In this document: positions 10,528 through 21,379 of the stretch, one piece after another
Numbering within the stretch: the stretch's first letter is position 1
How the letters are laid out: each line of letters opens with the position of its first letter
Source of the DNA: Ephemerocybe angulata
Taxonomy: Eukaryota; Basidiomycota; Agaricomycetes; Agaricales; Psathyrellaceae
Length of the DNA: 64,000 nt
Assembly (NCBI GenBank): GCA_013368325.1
Contig: JAACJK010000165.1
Coordinates: 992,001-1,056,000, forward strand
Reading direction: 5' to 3'
Translations under genes and position numbers: made by a program
Notes under the pieces: model-generated
What the model saw: only the letters and a program-made list of their open reading frames with translations
Database searches by the model: none
What the model was told of the DNA's origin: nothing

Positions 10528-11185
10528 CTACTCATAGTCCGAATCCGAATCCGAATCACTTTCCCAGTCGCTTTCGTCATCAGACTCCATGGCGTCCATG
10601 TCCAGCGCAATGTCACGCTCGGTCAACAGAGGCAAGCTTGCCTCGTCCTCGAGCTCGGCCAGCATATGGTCTAGTTCCTCTTCAAACAGATCCTCAGTTG
10701 TATCAATGTGCCCATCTAGCTCTGGAAGCTCGCCTGCGAGCTCCGAAAAGAGTGGCAGGATGGTGGGAGATGATGCCGGTGGTGGAAGGTCATCTTCAGG
10801 AATCAGCGCCAGCGGCACCGGCGGATAGGGCGACGGGCTCCCCGAGATCTGCAAAGGTGAGTTCGGGAGAAGACTCCTGAGTAACGGGAGTCAGCTTTCG
10901 GCGTTCTTGAAGCCGTTTGAATGCTTTGTTGTAGTCGTCGAGGGGCGCTTGAAGTTGTTGCATACCGGCACTGATAACATCAGGAACCGGCGGATCGTCT
11001 TCAGCGGTGACACGCCCAGGCACTATCTCGTAAACCCTGTGCTCCCGGAGGCTGTCCATGAGACTCTGGATGTCCTCAGCAAGCTTCGCGCTCGCATGCT
11101 TGGTGCCCACGTAAGAAGTACGGAACGCTGGGTATATTGAAGGCGCTCTTACCTCGTGGAACTCCCTTCGTTGCCATGTCGGCAA
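10528..11185 (-). CDS. Hypothetical protein with strongly acidic C-terminus
   Basis: Two overlapping minus-strand frames appear to be parts of one gene. The upstream part (11185-10796) reads through PSIYPAFRTSYVGTKHASAK, a helical region and AFKRLQERRKLTPV. The downstream part (10854-10528) reads ISGSPSPYPPVPLALIPEDD, continues with TERDIALDMDAMESDDESD and ends in an Asp/Ser-rich tail (DSDSDSDYE). They must be joined by an intron or frameshift near 10855-10890; a TTTGCAG acceptor-like site is present but no clean donor was found. The first ~35 codons overlap, antisense, the helicase remnant on the other strand, so the true start is uncertain. Function unknown. Confidence 0.35.
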
Positions 11186-12406
11186 CCCTCGCTCCCCGTG
11201 TTCGCGAAGACGTCCTGGACAAGTTGCAGTTCAATCGGAAGGCTTTCATCAACCTGGATCTGGGAAACGATAGGAAGAACGTTTCGATTATCATTCGGGC
11301 TATGCAGCATGCGATGAACACTTACCGTGACCTCAAATTCCTCATTCCAGCCATTCTTCGACACCTGCGAGATATCAAGAAAGCCTTTGTGTACGCCGAC
11401 ACAATTCGTGTGGCCACCGACATCGAGAACTATCTGTACTCCCTGTGCCCGGCGACCTTTCCCTTTAAGGGCTTTATCCGACCGTACAGTGCTGCGTTCT
11501 CGGTCGAATACCGTGCGGCCGTGATGGAGCAATTTCGCTTGGGCCAGGTTCGCATTCTTATCTGTACCGATGCAGCAGGGATGGTGAGCAATACAATACA
11601 ATAGAGCACGTCTGGACTTCTGACTCACCGCGAAACGTGATTGGAGTAATGCATTCTTTGGTGGATCCGGGCTACTGAGCGACGATACAGTGGAACTATT
11701 GTCCTCGATTGGCCCCATCCCGTCGGAGGCCGTGCTCAAGAAGCTTTTGGAGGGGAAATGGCTGTGGTTAGCCAAGTATCAAAGCGAGTTATTCATTGAA
11801 CTCACCCGACTCAACATACCACCTAAGGTCCTCAAACCGAAACCCCAGCGCCCATCGACTGCAGCTAAACGAACGCACGACGAGATGGATGATGGGGGCA
11901 ACAACGAAGAGACAAGAAGAGTGCGACCGACTACGACGACCGCAGTAGCACCGACAGGTTCCCAGGCTGTCATACCCCGGGCAAACGTAAATAACGTGGC
12001 AGCCACAGCCTCCAATAGTACCCTACCCCAGACTCCCCAAGCGCCGAGGAATGTTACCTGGCCATCCTACCACAGCTTGCAACATGCCCAGCAAGCCCGT
12101 CGCACCCAACTTCCGGTCAGTGAAGTCGATCAGCAACTCGCAGCATTTCTCGCTGAGGAAGCGCGCCGCCGCAACGAACATCAAGCATTTCGGCAGGAAA
12201 TGCAGAACTACATTCCGTACTACCCTCCGTCGACCCCAGCCCGAGGCGCAAATCCGTACATGGCGTACGTGCGTACACCTCAGCCGCAGACGCCATCAAC
12301 TCCCATATCCACGCCAGGACCGAGCTTGATGCAGGGGTATCCGCGTGTTGTCGCGGCACCTGCTCCTCCTGGTACCGGCGCGGCGCCATCAACTCACCAG
12401 CGCTAA
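11086..12406 (+). pseudogene. RecQ/DEAD-type helicase remnant with C-terminal extension
   Basis: The frame from about 11086 reads KKYGTLGILKALLPRGTPF and then VAMSATLAPRV, where SAT matches helicase motif III. It continues with DLGNDRKNVSIIIR, FVYADT and VRILICTDAAGM, the start of motif V, at 11583. Motifs I and II upstream are missing and the frame is broken after motif V (around 11590-11610); the arginine-finger motif VI is not found. The C-terminal part (11690-12406) is intact: a ~50-residue helical region (LLSSIGPIPSEAVLKKLLEG) followed by a Pro/Thr/Gln-rich tail. This layout resembles RecQ-like proteins that are numerous in agaricomycetes. I call it a truncated, inactive copy. Confidence 0.6.
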
Positions 12407-12615
12407 CTCGTCCTCTGTAGTCTCAAAAAAGTGTTATTTAGAAGTAATATGGTCCAATGTAATAAACAATGGGAACCCCGTACACCAAACCGCTCGAGAA
12501 CATCAGTTTGGGAACTGCTCACCTTTCGCTCTGTGAAACGCCGTGGAGGCGAATCGCGAATTCCGCTAAGTCTTTGTCACGCTTGGGGGTCTCGCCTAAA
12601 TGTGCTCCGAGCGTC

Positions 12616-12756
12616 CCAGTCCTTACCCTGTGTTCCTTTTGTTTGCGCAACGCTTTGTAATCATTTCCATATATAGTGAAGAATTTGTACATCGCATCGT
12701 GTGTTTGATATTGGGATTCAAGCAAACAAAAGGTAAACACAGGGTAACGGTACTGG
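12616..12756. mobile_element. Short inverted-repeat (hairpin/MITE-like) element
   Basis: The arm at 12616-12646 (CCAGTCCTTACCCTGTGTTC...) is complementary, with a few mismatches and small gaps, to 12722-12756. The loop is about 75 bases. No coding capacity. It may be a non-autonomous DNA transposon or a stem-forming repeat. Confidence 0.6.
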
Positions 12757-13090
12757 TTGCGAGTCTAAGCAATTGCTGGCGTCAAGCTGGCGTGCTGTAC
12801 CCGAAAAGGAAACACATTATTAAGCCTCATCAATCCAGCTGTGGGTGACATCAATTCACCTGTTGGCCTGGTGTTGTATCAATAGCGCCTTCTTACAGTA
12901 TTATGCTTCTCTTCTACAGCAATATGCTTCTCTTCGGTGGTGTCTGACGTGCCATCGTGACACTGCAGATCATCTCTGTTTATTGGCCCAAGACAAGTAC
13001 AAGAAAAAGAAGAACCCCCGACATAGGCGGCACGCCCGGCCGACTTCAACCGTGTGAAATGATCCAGCGCCCATCAATGGCCGCGTGGGA

Positions 13091-15944
13091 TCACGACCGG
13101 GTGCCGAATTGTTTGAGCACTGCCCTTGCCTTCACCACCGCCGCTTTCCACTCCTCCCCACCGTCACACCACCAGCCAAGACCGATGACAGCCACGACCA
13201 CGCCCAACGGCCCTGCCTTCTTAACCCCTCGAAGGCCTTCCTCCCCAGTTTTGCTCCCCTTCTTCGTCGTCAGCTGCGCCCACCAGCCCGACCAATCTCT
13301 CCCGAATTGCTGTATGTCAGTTATCTCGGGAATCGAGCTGAACTGACGAGTCTTTACCCATTTATTAAGCTCTGCCGGTCGCATCGATGCTGCTAGATTC
13401 GCCATCCCTGCTCCGCCCATCCGGGAGTACGACACCTCGAAACCGTGCCACAGCTCAACCAGCTCCTTCCAAACGACGTCCTCAGTCCTGGATAGCAAAT
13501 GGGTGTGGGCCTCAGTCACCCATTCGGGCACAATGGCTTGGTTGGTCCTTCGATGCCGCTTTCCTCGTTGCCCAGTTGACTGATCTTCTCCGGCTTCCTC
13601 CATATCCTCTGCAGGCAGTCTTCGCTTCCTCAGATCGCCACCGCTAGGCTCTGCTACCCCTCCAACCGGACCAACCCCCAACCCTCCTGCAGGCATCACG
13701 TAGGATCCCATCCTCTGGGCCTGAGGCGCGCCGGACCCATCATCCGGTTCACCTTCCCCCTCGCGACCGTCCCGGTTGATGGGAAGGCGTCGTAACGTCT
13801 CCCAGGCTTTATCCACCATGTTCCCACTGTGCATGTCATCATCCCCTCCGCCTCCTCCGTACATCTCATTATTCATATCGTCGAAGAACTCGTCAAGCAG
13901 GTTGTCGTACCCGTCGGTTCCACCGCCGTTCATTCCGCCGTTGTTCATTCCGGTGTTGATCATCCCAACGCCGTACATCCCACCGCCATACATCCCACTG
14001 CCGTTCATACCACCGCCGTACATCCCGGCGCTGTACATCCCACCGCCGTACATCCCGGCGCCGTACATCCCACCGCTGTTCATGCCTCCGCCGTTCATCC
14101 CAGCGCCGTTCATCCCAGCGCCGTCCATCCCAGCACCGTTCATGCCCCCGCCGTTCATCCCAGCACCATACATTCCGCCGCCGTTTGGTCCACTGGTGTA
14201 CATCGTGCCACTCTGCATTCCACTGGTGTCTGATCCGCTTGTGTACATCCCACTTTGGTTCACGTTCTCATTCCCGTTATTCGACACACCCCTCAGTGGG
14301 ATCTCGCTCGCTTCCTGTGTTGTATCAGTGCCTTTCTTCTTCGTCTTTCCCTTCGCTTTCTCCCCCTTCTGCTTTGCTTTCTCCGCCTTTTGTGATGCTT
14401 TCTTTCCCCTTCCCTTGCCCTTCTTCCTCGTCATGGGTTCCTCCTCCTCACTGTCGTCCCCGCTCTCGCTGCTGCTTGACATTTCGTTCGACTCCCCGCT
14501 CCCCGCCTTTGCACGCTTCTTTCCCTTTCCCTTTCCCTTTTTGGGTTTGTTAGCGAGGACGGGCCGTTGCGTTTCGGTATCAGTGTCATCAGCACGTGCG
14601 TTCTGCTTCCCCGTTTTGGACGCCTTCTTTCCCTTCTGTCCCTTCTTCGACTTCTTCGTGTTCTTTCCCTCGTCATCTCTCCCCGACGCATCATCGCTGT
14701 CTGAACCGCTGGTCGCACCGCCATCACCACCATTACCGCCATCAGGGGAAGATGCGACCGCTGCTCCCGCCTCCCCTGCAATGAACTCCAACTGACCGAT
14801 GCGCCTCCCGGACTCCTTTAGTGCAGCAGCGCTGGTCACCTTCTCCATCTCGATGGACACAGCACGTCGGAGTCGCTCAGCCTCGGCTATGCGGTCGGTT
14901 AGTATTTCTGTATCCATGGCCATAGCTCAGAGACTCACGGTAGACAGAGTGTGTGAAGGTAGAAAACAGCGCCGAGAACGTCTGATCAAAGTCTGGGTAC
15001 CATCCCCGGAAGGTTTGGTCGGTTCCTGGGATCGTTCCTTCGTGGAACGTGCACACACGAATCGGAGCATTTGGCTGTGACGCCATTGGACCACCAGCGA
15101 TAATCGTAAAAGCCCATCCCGTTTTGGCTGCCATCGTTTCGCAAAAGCTTTCAAGCAACTCGGGAATGGCCTCTTGGACCCTGCGAAACATGTCAGTCAG
15201 TGGAATGCGAGGGAGACGTCGAGGGGACTCACACAGCGTACTCCTCCAGAGTCATCTTCGGATCCCCGTGCTCGAATACCTTCTTCATGGTACTGTCCGC
15301 ATCCTTTTTCTCCTTTACCAATCTCTCGTGTTCCGCACTAATCTCCTGCCTTATCTTCTTAGATTCATTCTCCCACGTCTCCTTAACAATTCTCGCCATC
15401 GTCGCAATGCGGAGGGCATTGTCCTTGATCCCGACCAACTCCTCGTCGACTTTGCCCTTGATGTGATCGGCGTAGTATTTCTTGGAGTATAGCTGATGTT
15501 CTGGTAGGACCCGCTCTTTTTTACCGATGCCGACAACAATTTTAACCTTCGCCTTCGCTTTTTTCTTGATATCCGCAGCGTGATTGTAGAACCAGAACCG
15601 AATTTGCTATTTAACCCATTAGATTTAGTAGCCGGTACTGAATCGCCAATCTTACTCACCGATTCACGCGCGTCTTTCCAGTTCTTGTCGGTGTCGTATA
15701 TGATTACAGGCGCCGGTGGCTTCGGGTCGGGCTGGCGCTTACTGACTTTTCCCCCCTTTGTGAGCTTAGGAGCTCTTGGTTCTTCTGGCGGGACCGGTTC
15801 GCTTGCTTGGTTGACCCATTCCAAGAAAAACTGGTGAAAGACCTTATCCCAGAAGTCAGCGAGGCTGCATTTCAAGCCTTGGAGGCGGCGAAACTCTTCG
15901 TAGAACGGCCGCAGAAAATCTATCTGAGCCGGCGAGAGAGTCAT
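13091..15944 (-). CDS. Large Trp-rich hypothetical protein with Gly/Met minisatellite
   Basis: Four exons on the minus strand: 15944-15660, 15606-15233, 15180-14939 and 14886-13091, 898 residues. All three introns are 51-54 bases with GTGAGT donors, and the third has an ACTAAC branch site. The N-terminus (MTLSPAQIDFLRPFYEEF..FWDKVFHQFF) is a helical module also seen at 16403 and 51091. Exon 2 begins QIRFWFYNHAAD; exon 3 contains KTGWAFTIIAGGPM. Exon 4 holds long Lys-rich stretches, then a run of five-residue GMNGG/GMYGA repeats, and ends in a Trp-rich region (WVTEAHTHLL, VWKELVELWHGFEV, WSGWWAQL). The FYNH / GWxF..GGP / WxxWW pattern resembles an expanded agaricomycete family of unknown function. 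A nuclear role is only a guess from the basic stretches. Confidence 0.7.
13911..14232 (-). repeat. 15-base minisatellite coding for GMxGG/GMxGA repeats
   Basis: About twenty 15-base units (CCGCCGTACATCCCA-like on the plus strand) lie inside exon 4 of the large hypothetical gene. All keep the reading frame, giving Gly-Met-(Asn/Tyr)-Gly-(Gly/Ala) pentapeptides. Confidence 0.85.
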
Positions 15945-16402
15945 CTAGATTCTGTTCGGTCAGTTAGCGCTATCGAACATCCATATCTGATCTATACACC
16001 TACCGATGAATAGGCTTAACCGAGTGATCCAGTAGCAGGGACGGCGGGAGACCCAGATGGCTTACGCCGCCTTCCATAATCGACCATTTTTGATCCCGGC
16101 CTCCTCGCACTCGCCATGAGTGTTAGACACACGTACGCGTTGGCCACACGTAATTCACCCTGTCTTAGGAACATTCCAGAATCACTGTATCATCCCTTCT
16201 TTCAATGCACACCAGTGCTTTCCGATGTGTTTTCCTGTTGTACTGCGCCCATTGTATTTTGTTACATGTATTTAGGGCAACACGAGACACTTTGTTACGC
16301 GAGAGAGAGATATCGAGGCGTGGACGAACACTATGAGAACACTATTCTTGCCCCAGAAGCTTATTTCGATACCTGCTATCCCCGCCCTTCTTATTGGGAT
16401 CA

Positions 16403-16830
16403 TCACAAGTCATCAGCAGGCTTCCTATTGTCAGTCAGCGTAGCGGATTCCCCGATGTCGCTCAAGGAGGGAGCCCTAGGTCGATGTGGGTTATGCCCAC
16501 CTGGGCACCTTGGGCAAGCTCTCTTTTTTGTTGGAGGCCAAAGTGCCATGAACTCTTTGTAGACATTATCGACGAAGTCGTCGAAGGCCCTGCTGTCTGC
16601 GTCCTTCTCTTTGTTCAAGAGCCGTGCGGCTTCGATTACGCTCGCTGCTTCTTCCTTCGACATGATGAACGGCATTTGATGAGACCGGTGATGCTTATTG
16701 TGCTGATTATCAACGGTAAGCCTCCGGACACAATCAGCCATTTAGACTCACCTCTGGGAATGCAGCGTTGGAAAGCGAGGAGGAAAGGTTGTGAGTGCAC
16801 ATGTTCCTCGCACTCGAATAAATACCTCAC
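16403..16830 (-). CDS. Short relative of the N-terminal helical module, possibly a fragment
   Basis: The minus-strand frame MPFIMSKEEAASVIEAARLL continues to SRAFDDFVDNVYKEFMALWP, like the start of the adjacent large gene (FWDKVFHQFFLEWV) and of the gene at 51091 (FMNQLFAKFFSSYP). It ends after a CPRCPGGHNPH segment at 16403. An upstream exon ending at about 16756 with a GTGAGT donor (reading ECEEHVHSQPFLLAFQRC) may belong to it, but the phase does not join cleanly. It lies just upstream of, and in the same direction as, the 13091-15944 gene. Either a short gene or a decayed copy. Confidence 0.35.
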
Positions 16831-17060
16831 ACCGATGCTTGCTCCTCTCCGATGTAGCTAGATGATTCACATCTTCTCCCGCAGTCTTGAGGTTCGAGAA
16901 GCAACGGGAAACCGTCACAAGTTCGGTCAAGACCAACTTCGTTTGTGAAAGCCCGACGTCAAAAACAGGATAAAAGGGCCGCAGTATTCTCTCACCATAC
17001 TCATCTTCCCATCCCTCCCTCACACGTCGTTTGATCCCCGCTGCTCGCTTATCAACCACA

Positions 17061-17158
17061 ATGGCCCAGACCAACAAGGACACCACCAACTCAGCGCCAG
17101 CCAACAACATCACCCTCGCCCAGCTGATCACTTCGCTCAGCGCCCTCGGCATCAACGT
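17061..17158 (+). pseudogene. 5' part of a host gene (RNase H1-N/viroplasmin-like) split by the retrotransposon
   Basis: The ATG at 17061 starts a frame with TLAQLITSLSALGINV; retroelement sequence begins at 17159 inside the valine codon. The frame resumes beyond the array at 48802. Rejoined across the target duplication, exon 1 would run on for six more codons to a GTATGT donor at 48820. The next host exon contains ALITALSTLGLNVS, so the gene has an internal repeat of this motif. The broken gene cannot make its normal product from this allele unless the array is lost. Confidence 0.75.
17155..17158. repeat. Target-site duplication, left (ACGT)
   Basis: ACGT directly before the first TG of LTR1, repeated at 48802-48805 directly after the final CA of LTR3. 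One 4-base duplication bounds the whole array. Confidence 0.8.
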
Positions 17159-18367
17159 TGATGCGAAGTGCGGAGAAAAGACACAAACGATGACAATCGT
17201 TTGCAACCAAAACCAACCACACAAACACAAAGGCCGAGTTCGTTGGAAGAGAGCGGCGTGGCCGGAGGGTACAATTCTCGACGGTTACACACCACACAAA
17301 ACCAACTCCAAGAAGAGACTACGCTCGTGAGAGGCGTAGGCAAGTCTATTTAACTAAGCGGACTGAGGAAGTAGTATGTCTCGACTCAGTAGGCAAAGCG
17401 TTCCAGTTTCCGTTTCACGAATCCTCAAAAGCCGACGCGGCGTAATGAAAGAGACACAAAGTACGATTGAGAGAGAGAGATTAAATCTGAAGTATACAAG
17501 CTAGAGAAACTAAGTGCTACGCGGTTTTACTTTTATAGTGTGACCCCCTTGGTCACAGTCACGCCGTCTACGATTTTCCTTCAATTTTCTAGGGTGCTAA
17601 GTCGTGCGGTCGCGAGGCTTGAGTCGGTTGTTGCTTGGTTTCGCGCTAAGTTGGACGCGGCGCAACATGCCGAGGATGCCGCTCCGTTATTGATGACCCT
17701 GTTTTCCTTTTATAGTGACGCGGGCTTATTCCTCTCGCACTTGGACTCTCCGTTGTGGAGCTCCCTTGCATTTCGAGGGACTCACCCCTGTTATTCCTGT
17801 TATCCTTTTTCCGGGTGTGGTCGGACAGCCTTGGGCTGACGAGACCGCCTCGCGTGAAACGTCTAAGTCTGAAGCCGCCCGTGCCGAGTTTCGGGTTTTG
17901 CCGACGCGGTCGGAAAACTCCGAGTGCCGCGAGTGCCGTTGCTCCTGCTGCCTGGTATCCCTGCGCTGCCTTGCCTTTCCTTGCTCGATTGAGCGGGGAT
18001 CCTTTGTTTGAGAATTCAGACGGCCTGACTCGCTATCCGACTCGCCAGGTGTGGTACCCTTGGGTGGCGAGGAGGGGTTGTTGTTGCTGGCGCCCTAAGT
18101 GTTTCGCTCGCACCAGGACTCTAAGACCTTTCGTACACGACTTGTCAAACCGCTCAGTCACCCTGAGGCGGTTTCCGTACTAATCCGTCTTACTAGTGAT
18201 CACCAGTGTCCCCTACTCAAGCGGCGTCTGAAGTGCTCCCTTTTGTCTCAACCCAGGTTCTGATCTTGGAGACCAATGTAAGCGGTGTAGTGCTTAGTGC
18301 TCGAGTCGGTGCTACGACCTTTACACATACGACCGTAAAACCGCGAAAATAGTCCACGGTCGTATCA
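17159..18367 (-). repeat. LTR1 (1,209 bases)
   Basis: Begins TGATGCGAAGTG and ends GGTCGTATCA, giving the usual TG...CA ends. Identical to LTR2 and LTR3 except for single-base differences: 17180 (G here, A in LTR2), 17739 (A here, G in LTR2 and LTR3) and 18219 (A here, G in LTR3). Read on the minus strand it has TATAAAA at 17531-17537 and a second at 17709-17715, a likely promoter of the U3 region. Confidence 0.95.
17531..17537 (-). promoter_or_regulatory. TATA box in LTR1 (element promoter)
   Basis: Minus-strand TATAAAAG. Equivalent boxes lie 15,217 bases apart in LTR2 (32748-32754) and LTR3 (47965-47971); the LTR3 and LTR2 copies would drive the two units. Confidence 0.5.
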
Positions 18368-18379
18368 TCTCCCCCAAAC
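18368..18379 (-). promoter_or_regulatory. Polypurine tract of unit 1
   Basis: The minus strand reads GTTTGGGGGAGA directly before the 3' LTR, the expected place for the plus-strand DNA primer. The counterpart in unit 2 is 33585-33596. Confidence 0.65.
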
Positions 18380-19016
18380 TCGGTCTCGACTGTCCCCAGT
18401 CGGATGTGCAGCGCACGCGGTTTCCATTTCCAGCCTGATTTGGCGCGGCGGCCGAGCAACTGCTCCCGCTTCCTCGGCTACCGACGCGCGCTTGTTTCGC
18501 CCGGGCGCTTAGCTGTCTGCTTCTTTCCTAATTTCGCAAGTCCCATTTAGCCGGCGCGAGCGATTCTGCCAGAACCGCTCAAGCCCAACTTCTGTTTCCC
18601 TGCTAATTTGGCCGGCGTGGCTCGGAAAGAAGCGGGTCCGGTGTTTAAACACGTCCCCGGCTTCTTTCCTAGTTCGAGGCGGTTTAAGCGCCTTGTTTCG
18701 AACTCTCGTCGAACCCTTCCCCCTTAGCGCTCTTCTTACCCAGTTCGTGGCTTGAAACATACGCCGTTCCATGTCAGGGTTGGCTCCGACATGAGAGGTT
18801 CTTCCTTTTCCATTCGGGTTCCTACGCAGCGTCGGTTCTCATGTCGCCGTTTCGAACGAGGGTCGAACTCGCCGTTTAGCGCGCTTCTTTCCAAGTTCCG
18901 GCTAGACATACAGGCCGCTTCTTTCTTGCCATAGGTATGTTTCCTAGTTCCTCTTCCTTTTGAGCTGCTTATTACGATCCCATCGCGATGAAGCTTTGTA
19001 GAGGAGGGGCGAAAGC

Positions 19017-19023
19017 TATAAAA
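19017..19023 (+). promoter_or_regulatory. TATA box of antisense gene A
   Basis: TATAAAA lies 40 bases before the ATG at 19063. It supports that start over an upstream in-frame ATG at 18988, which lies before the box. Confidence 0.6.
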
Positions 19024-19062
19024 GCCGTTTCAACTCGTGAGTTCAAGTCCAGTTTTCTCAAC

Positions 19063-21379
19063 ATGGATTCTCTCGCAACCCGCTTCCCTACCCTCTACTC
19101 TGCCTCTCGCGCCATCCAACCCTACTGCTGCACCGGAGGCGGCGGCATTCCACCTGGTAAGACCAATCGCAAGCGCGGCATCATGAAGCACCATCTTGAA
19201 AGCATGGTTCATGAGATGGTAAGTCCGTTTTCCTTTGTTTACAGACCCCTTCTGACGCTGCTTGATGCGTTAGGCTGTAGCCGCTGCGGACTTCGATCTC
19301 GGGGAAGACCCCGTCTTCGAATGTTTTCGTCAGCACGTCTCTCGCCTTTGGCTAGCACTCGAGGGGTCGTCGTACCCGAACCGCCTGGCCCTCCCTTTGT
19401 TCTGGTGGCTCGAAGCCAATCCCCAGCCACAAGCGAGCTTCCTCGGGTTTCCAGGTCCTGACCCCGCTCCACCAGTCCTCGCCGGTGCCGATCGGAGCCC
19501 CTCCGTAAGTTCCTGTTGTTTCTCCTTTTTCCGATTTTCGATCTGACTTATGGGGTTTCACAGGTCTCAGATCTCATTTTTCCTTTCAAGCTTGAAGAGA
19601 CCGATAGTTCATCAAACAAAAGTCTGTTGTCTTTCGGTCCCCCTCATGACTTTGCTGACGGCGACCTTGCACCACCACCTCCTCCACCTGGGTTCTCTTC
19701 TCGACCATCCTTCCTCTATGACGACGCCGCCTGGATTCCTCTGCGTGACGCCGCGTACGACTCGTTAGTGGCCGACGCCGCCGCTGTGTCCAGGCTTCGA
19801 CCATTCATCGAGGTGCCAAGTCGGGTTCGCCCTCCCACCGGGGAGAGTGGACCTGTAGCGGGACCCTCCAACGTCCTCACGTCGCCAGTCACACCCATCA
19901 AGCGTGCTCGGGAGCCGCGCTTATCTACAGCGGGCTCGTCTCCTCAGCAAGCCATCTCCATCCCTTCCGACTCGCCTCCGCCGCCCAAGAAGCGCAAGAC
20001 CGACGATTCGAAGGAGGGGAAGAAGCGTGAGAAGGGTAAGGGTCGTGCTGGAGCGGGCCCCTCAGGCGAGGTGCCAGAGACGCCGGTCAAGACGGTAGGA
20101 GTGACGCCGCACGAGGGGATGCGCAAACGCGCCATGTACTTGTTCCGCCCTGACGACAAATTCCACCCAGCTGGTATCACCCCGCCCGACATCCTCCTTC
20201 CTTACCCCAACAACTTCAAGAAGAGGCTCGTTGATCAGGATGGGAACGAGCTGCCGAACGGGCACTGGGCGTATGGTGCCGAGAGGAACTTGACCGACGA
20301 GAACCCGGCGACGATCAGGGAGGACGGGGCTACGAAGATGTATCGGGAAGGTCCCTTGACTGACGCCGCCCCGTTCTTCAAGACCCTCACCAAGCCGGCG
20401 GTTCAGAACCCCGAGTCTCGTGTAAGTCATTCCGTTTTCCTATCCCATTCTTTTTCTTACTCCCTGTCATGTTGATAGCACCGCTTCGCCTGCGCTACCT
20501 GCGCGGGTCGAGGTATCGACTGTACCGGCGGAGACCTCTTGGGAGGTACTCGTTGTGACCAGTGTGCTGCTACCAAGGCCGCTTGTTGTGGGTTCCAGTT
20601 CACGGCACCCCGTCCCGTACGAGATGGGTCCCTTTCCCTGATAGACGAGCTCGCGCCGCGTCGTAAGTCCAATTTATTTCCTCCTTTCTTTATTAATTTC
20701 TAACCATTTTCTAGGAGTCCAAACCCTGGCCCGCCTGATCATGCAGGAGCTGGGGTCCGCTCGAGTCCTCTACGCTCTGTATGAGGACGCTGAGGAGCGG
20801 GCTTTGGCATACGCGAAGGACCTGTCCAACAGGTTCCGACGCAACGTCAATAGCTCCTGGCACAACCACTTGCGCCAGTTGGTAGGCGACGCGGTGGATC
20901 TCGACGCGTTGACTGAGATCATCGCGTTCGCCGAAGCCGACCCGCTTACCCAGGTGGAGTTCCACCCTCGCACTCAGAACGCCCTTCTGACTAGAGTCAC
21001 TGACGAGTCCATCACCATCGATGCCCGTGCTCGTGTTGGAACCGCTTCGCCTTCCCAAGACGTGCTCGAGCACGACTTACTTCCCGCCCCGCCTGCACCT
21101 GGTCAGTTTAATCCTCGAAGTGCGAGGATCACGCTCAACCACCAGGCGGCGCGACAGGAGAAGCGCGAGAAGCAGGCGGCCGAGGGTAAGGGCAAGGGGA
21201 AGGAGAAGGTACGAGAGTCGGTCGTCGAGAGGATCTACGTCGGGGGAGACCTGTCGTCAGACGACGAAGAGAAGGAGGAAGAGGAGGAGGAGGCCGCTCC
21301 TGCCAGTGCCGACGAGGAGGGCGATACCGAGGTCGAGAGTGAGAACGGCGAGTCCGGGGAGCGCGAGGTTGTTGGATAG
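19063..21379 (+). CDS. Antisense gene A: Zn2Cys6-like cluster protein within the retrotransposon (unit 1)
   Basis: Five exons: 19063-19218, 19274-19504, 19564-20421, 20479-20662 and 20715-21379, 697 residues. Every donor is GTAAGT and every acceptor ends AG; all phases fit. It runs opposite to gag-pol. Residues 160-190 are Asp/Pro-rich; PPPKKRKTDD near 270 is an SV40-type nuclear localisation signal. Residues 420-451 contain C-x2-C-x6-C-x10-C-x2-C-x6-C (CATCAGRGIDC and CDQCAATKAAC), the spacing of a fungal Zn(II)2Cys6 binuclear cluster, although basic residues between the first cysteines are few. The C-terminus is very acidic (runs of Glu). A nuclear DNA- or chromatin-binding role is inferred, not shown. 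It could be a captured host gene or an element-specific gene; intact frames in both units suggest selection or recent origin. Confidence 0.8.

Noticed and set aside
13776..14795. Plus-strand Pro/Phe/Ile-rich frame of 339 residues
   Set aside because: Shadow of the Gly/Met repeats and Lys-rich parts of the minus-strand gene at 13091-15944.
18988..19062. Upstream in-frame ATG for antisense gene A at 18988
   Set aside because: It lies before the TATA box at 19017-19023, so the ATG at 19063 is the better start.
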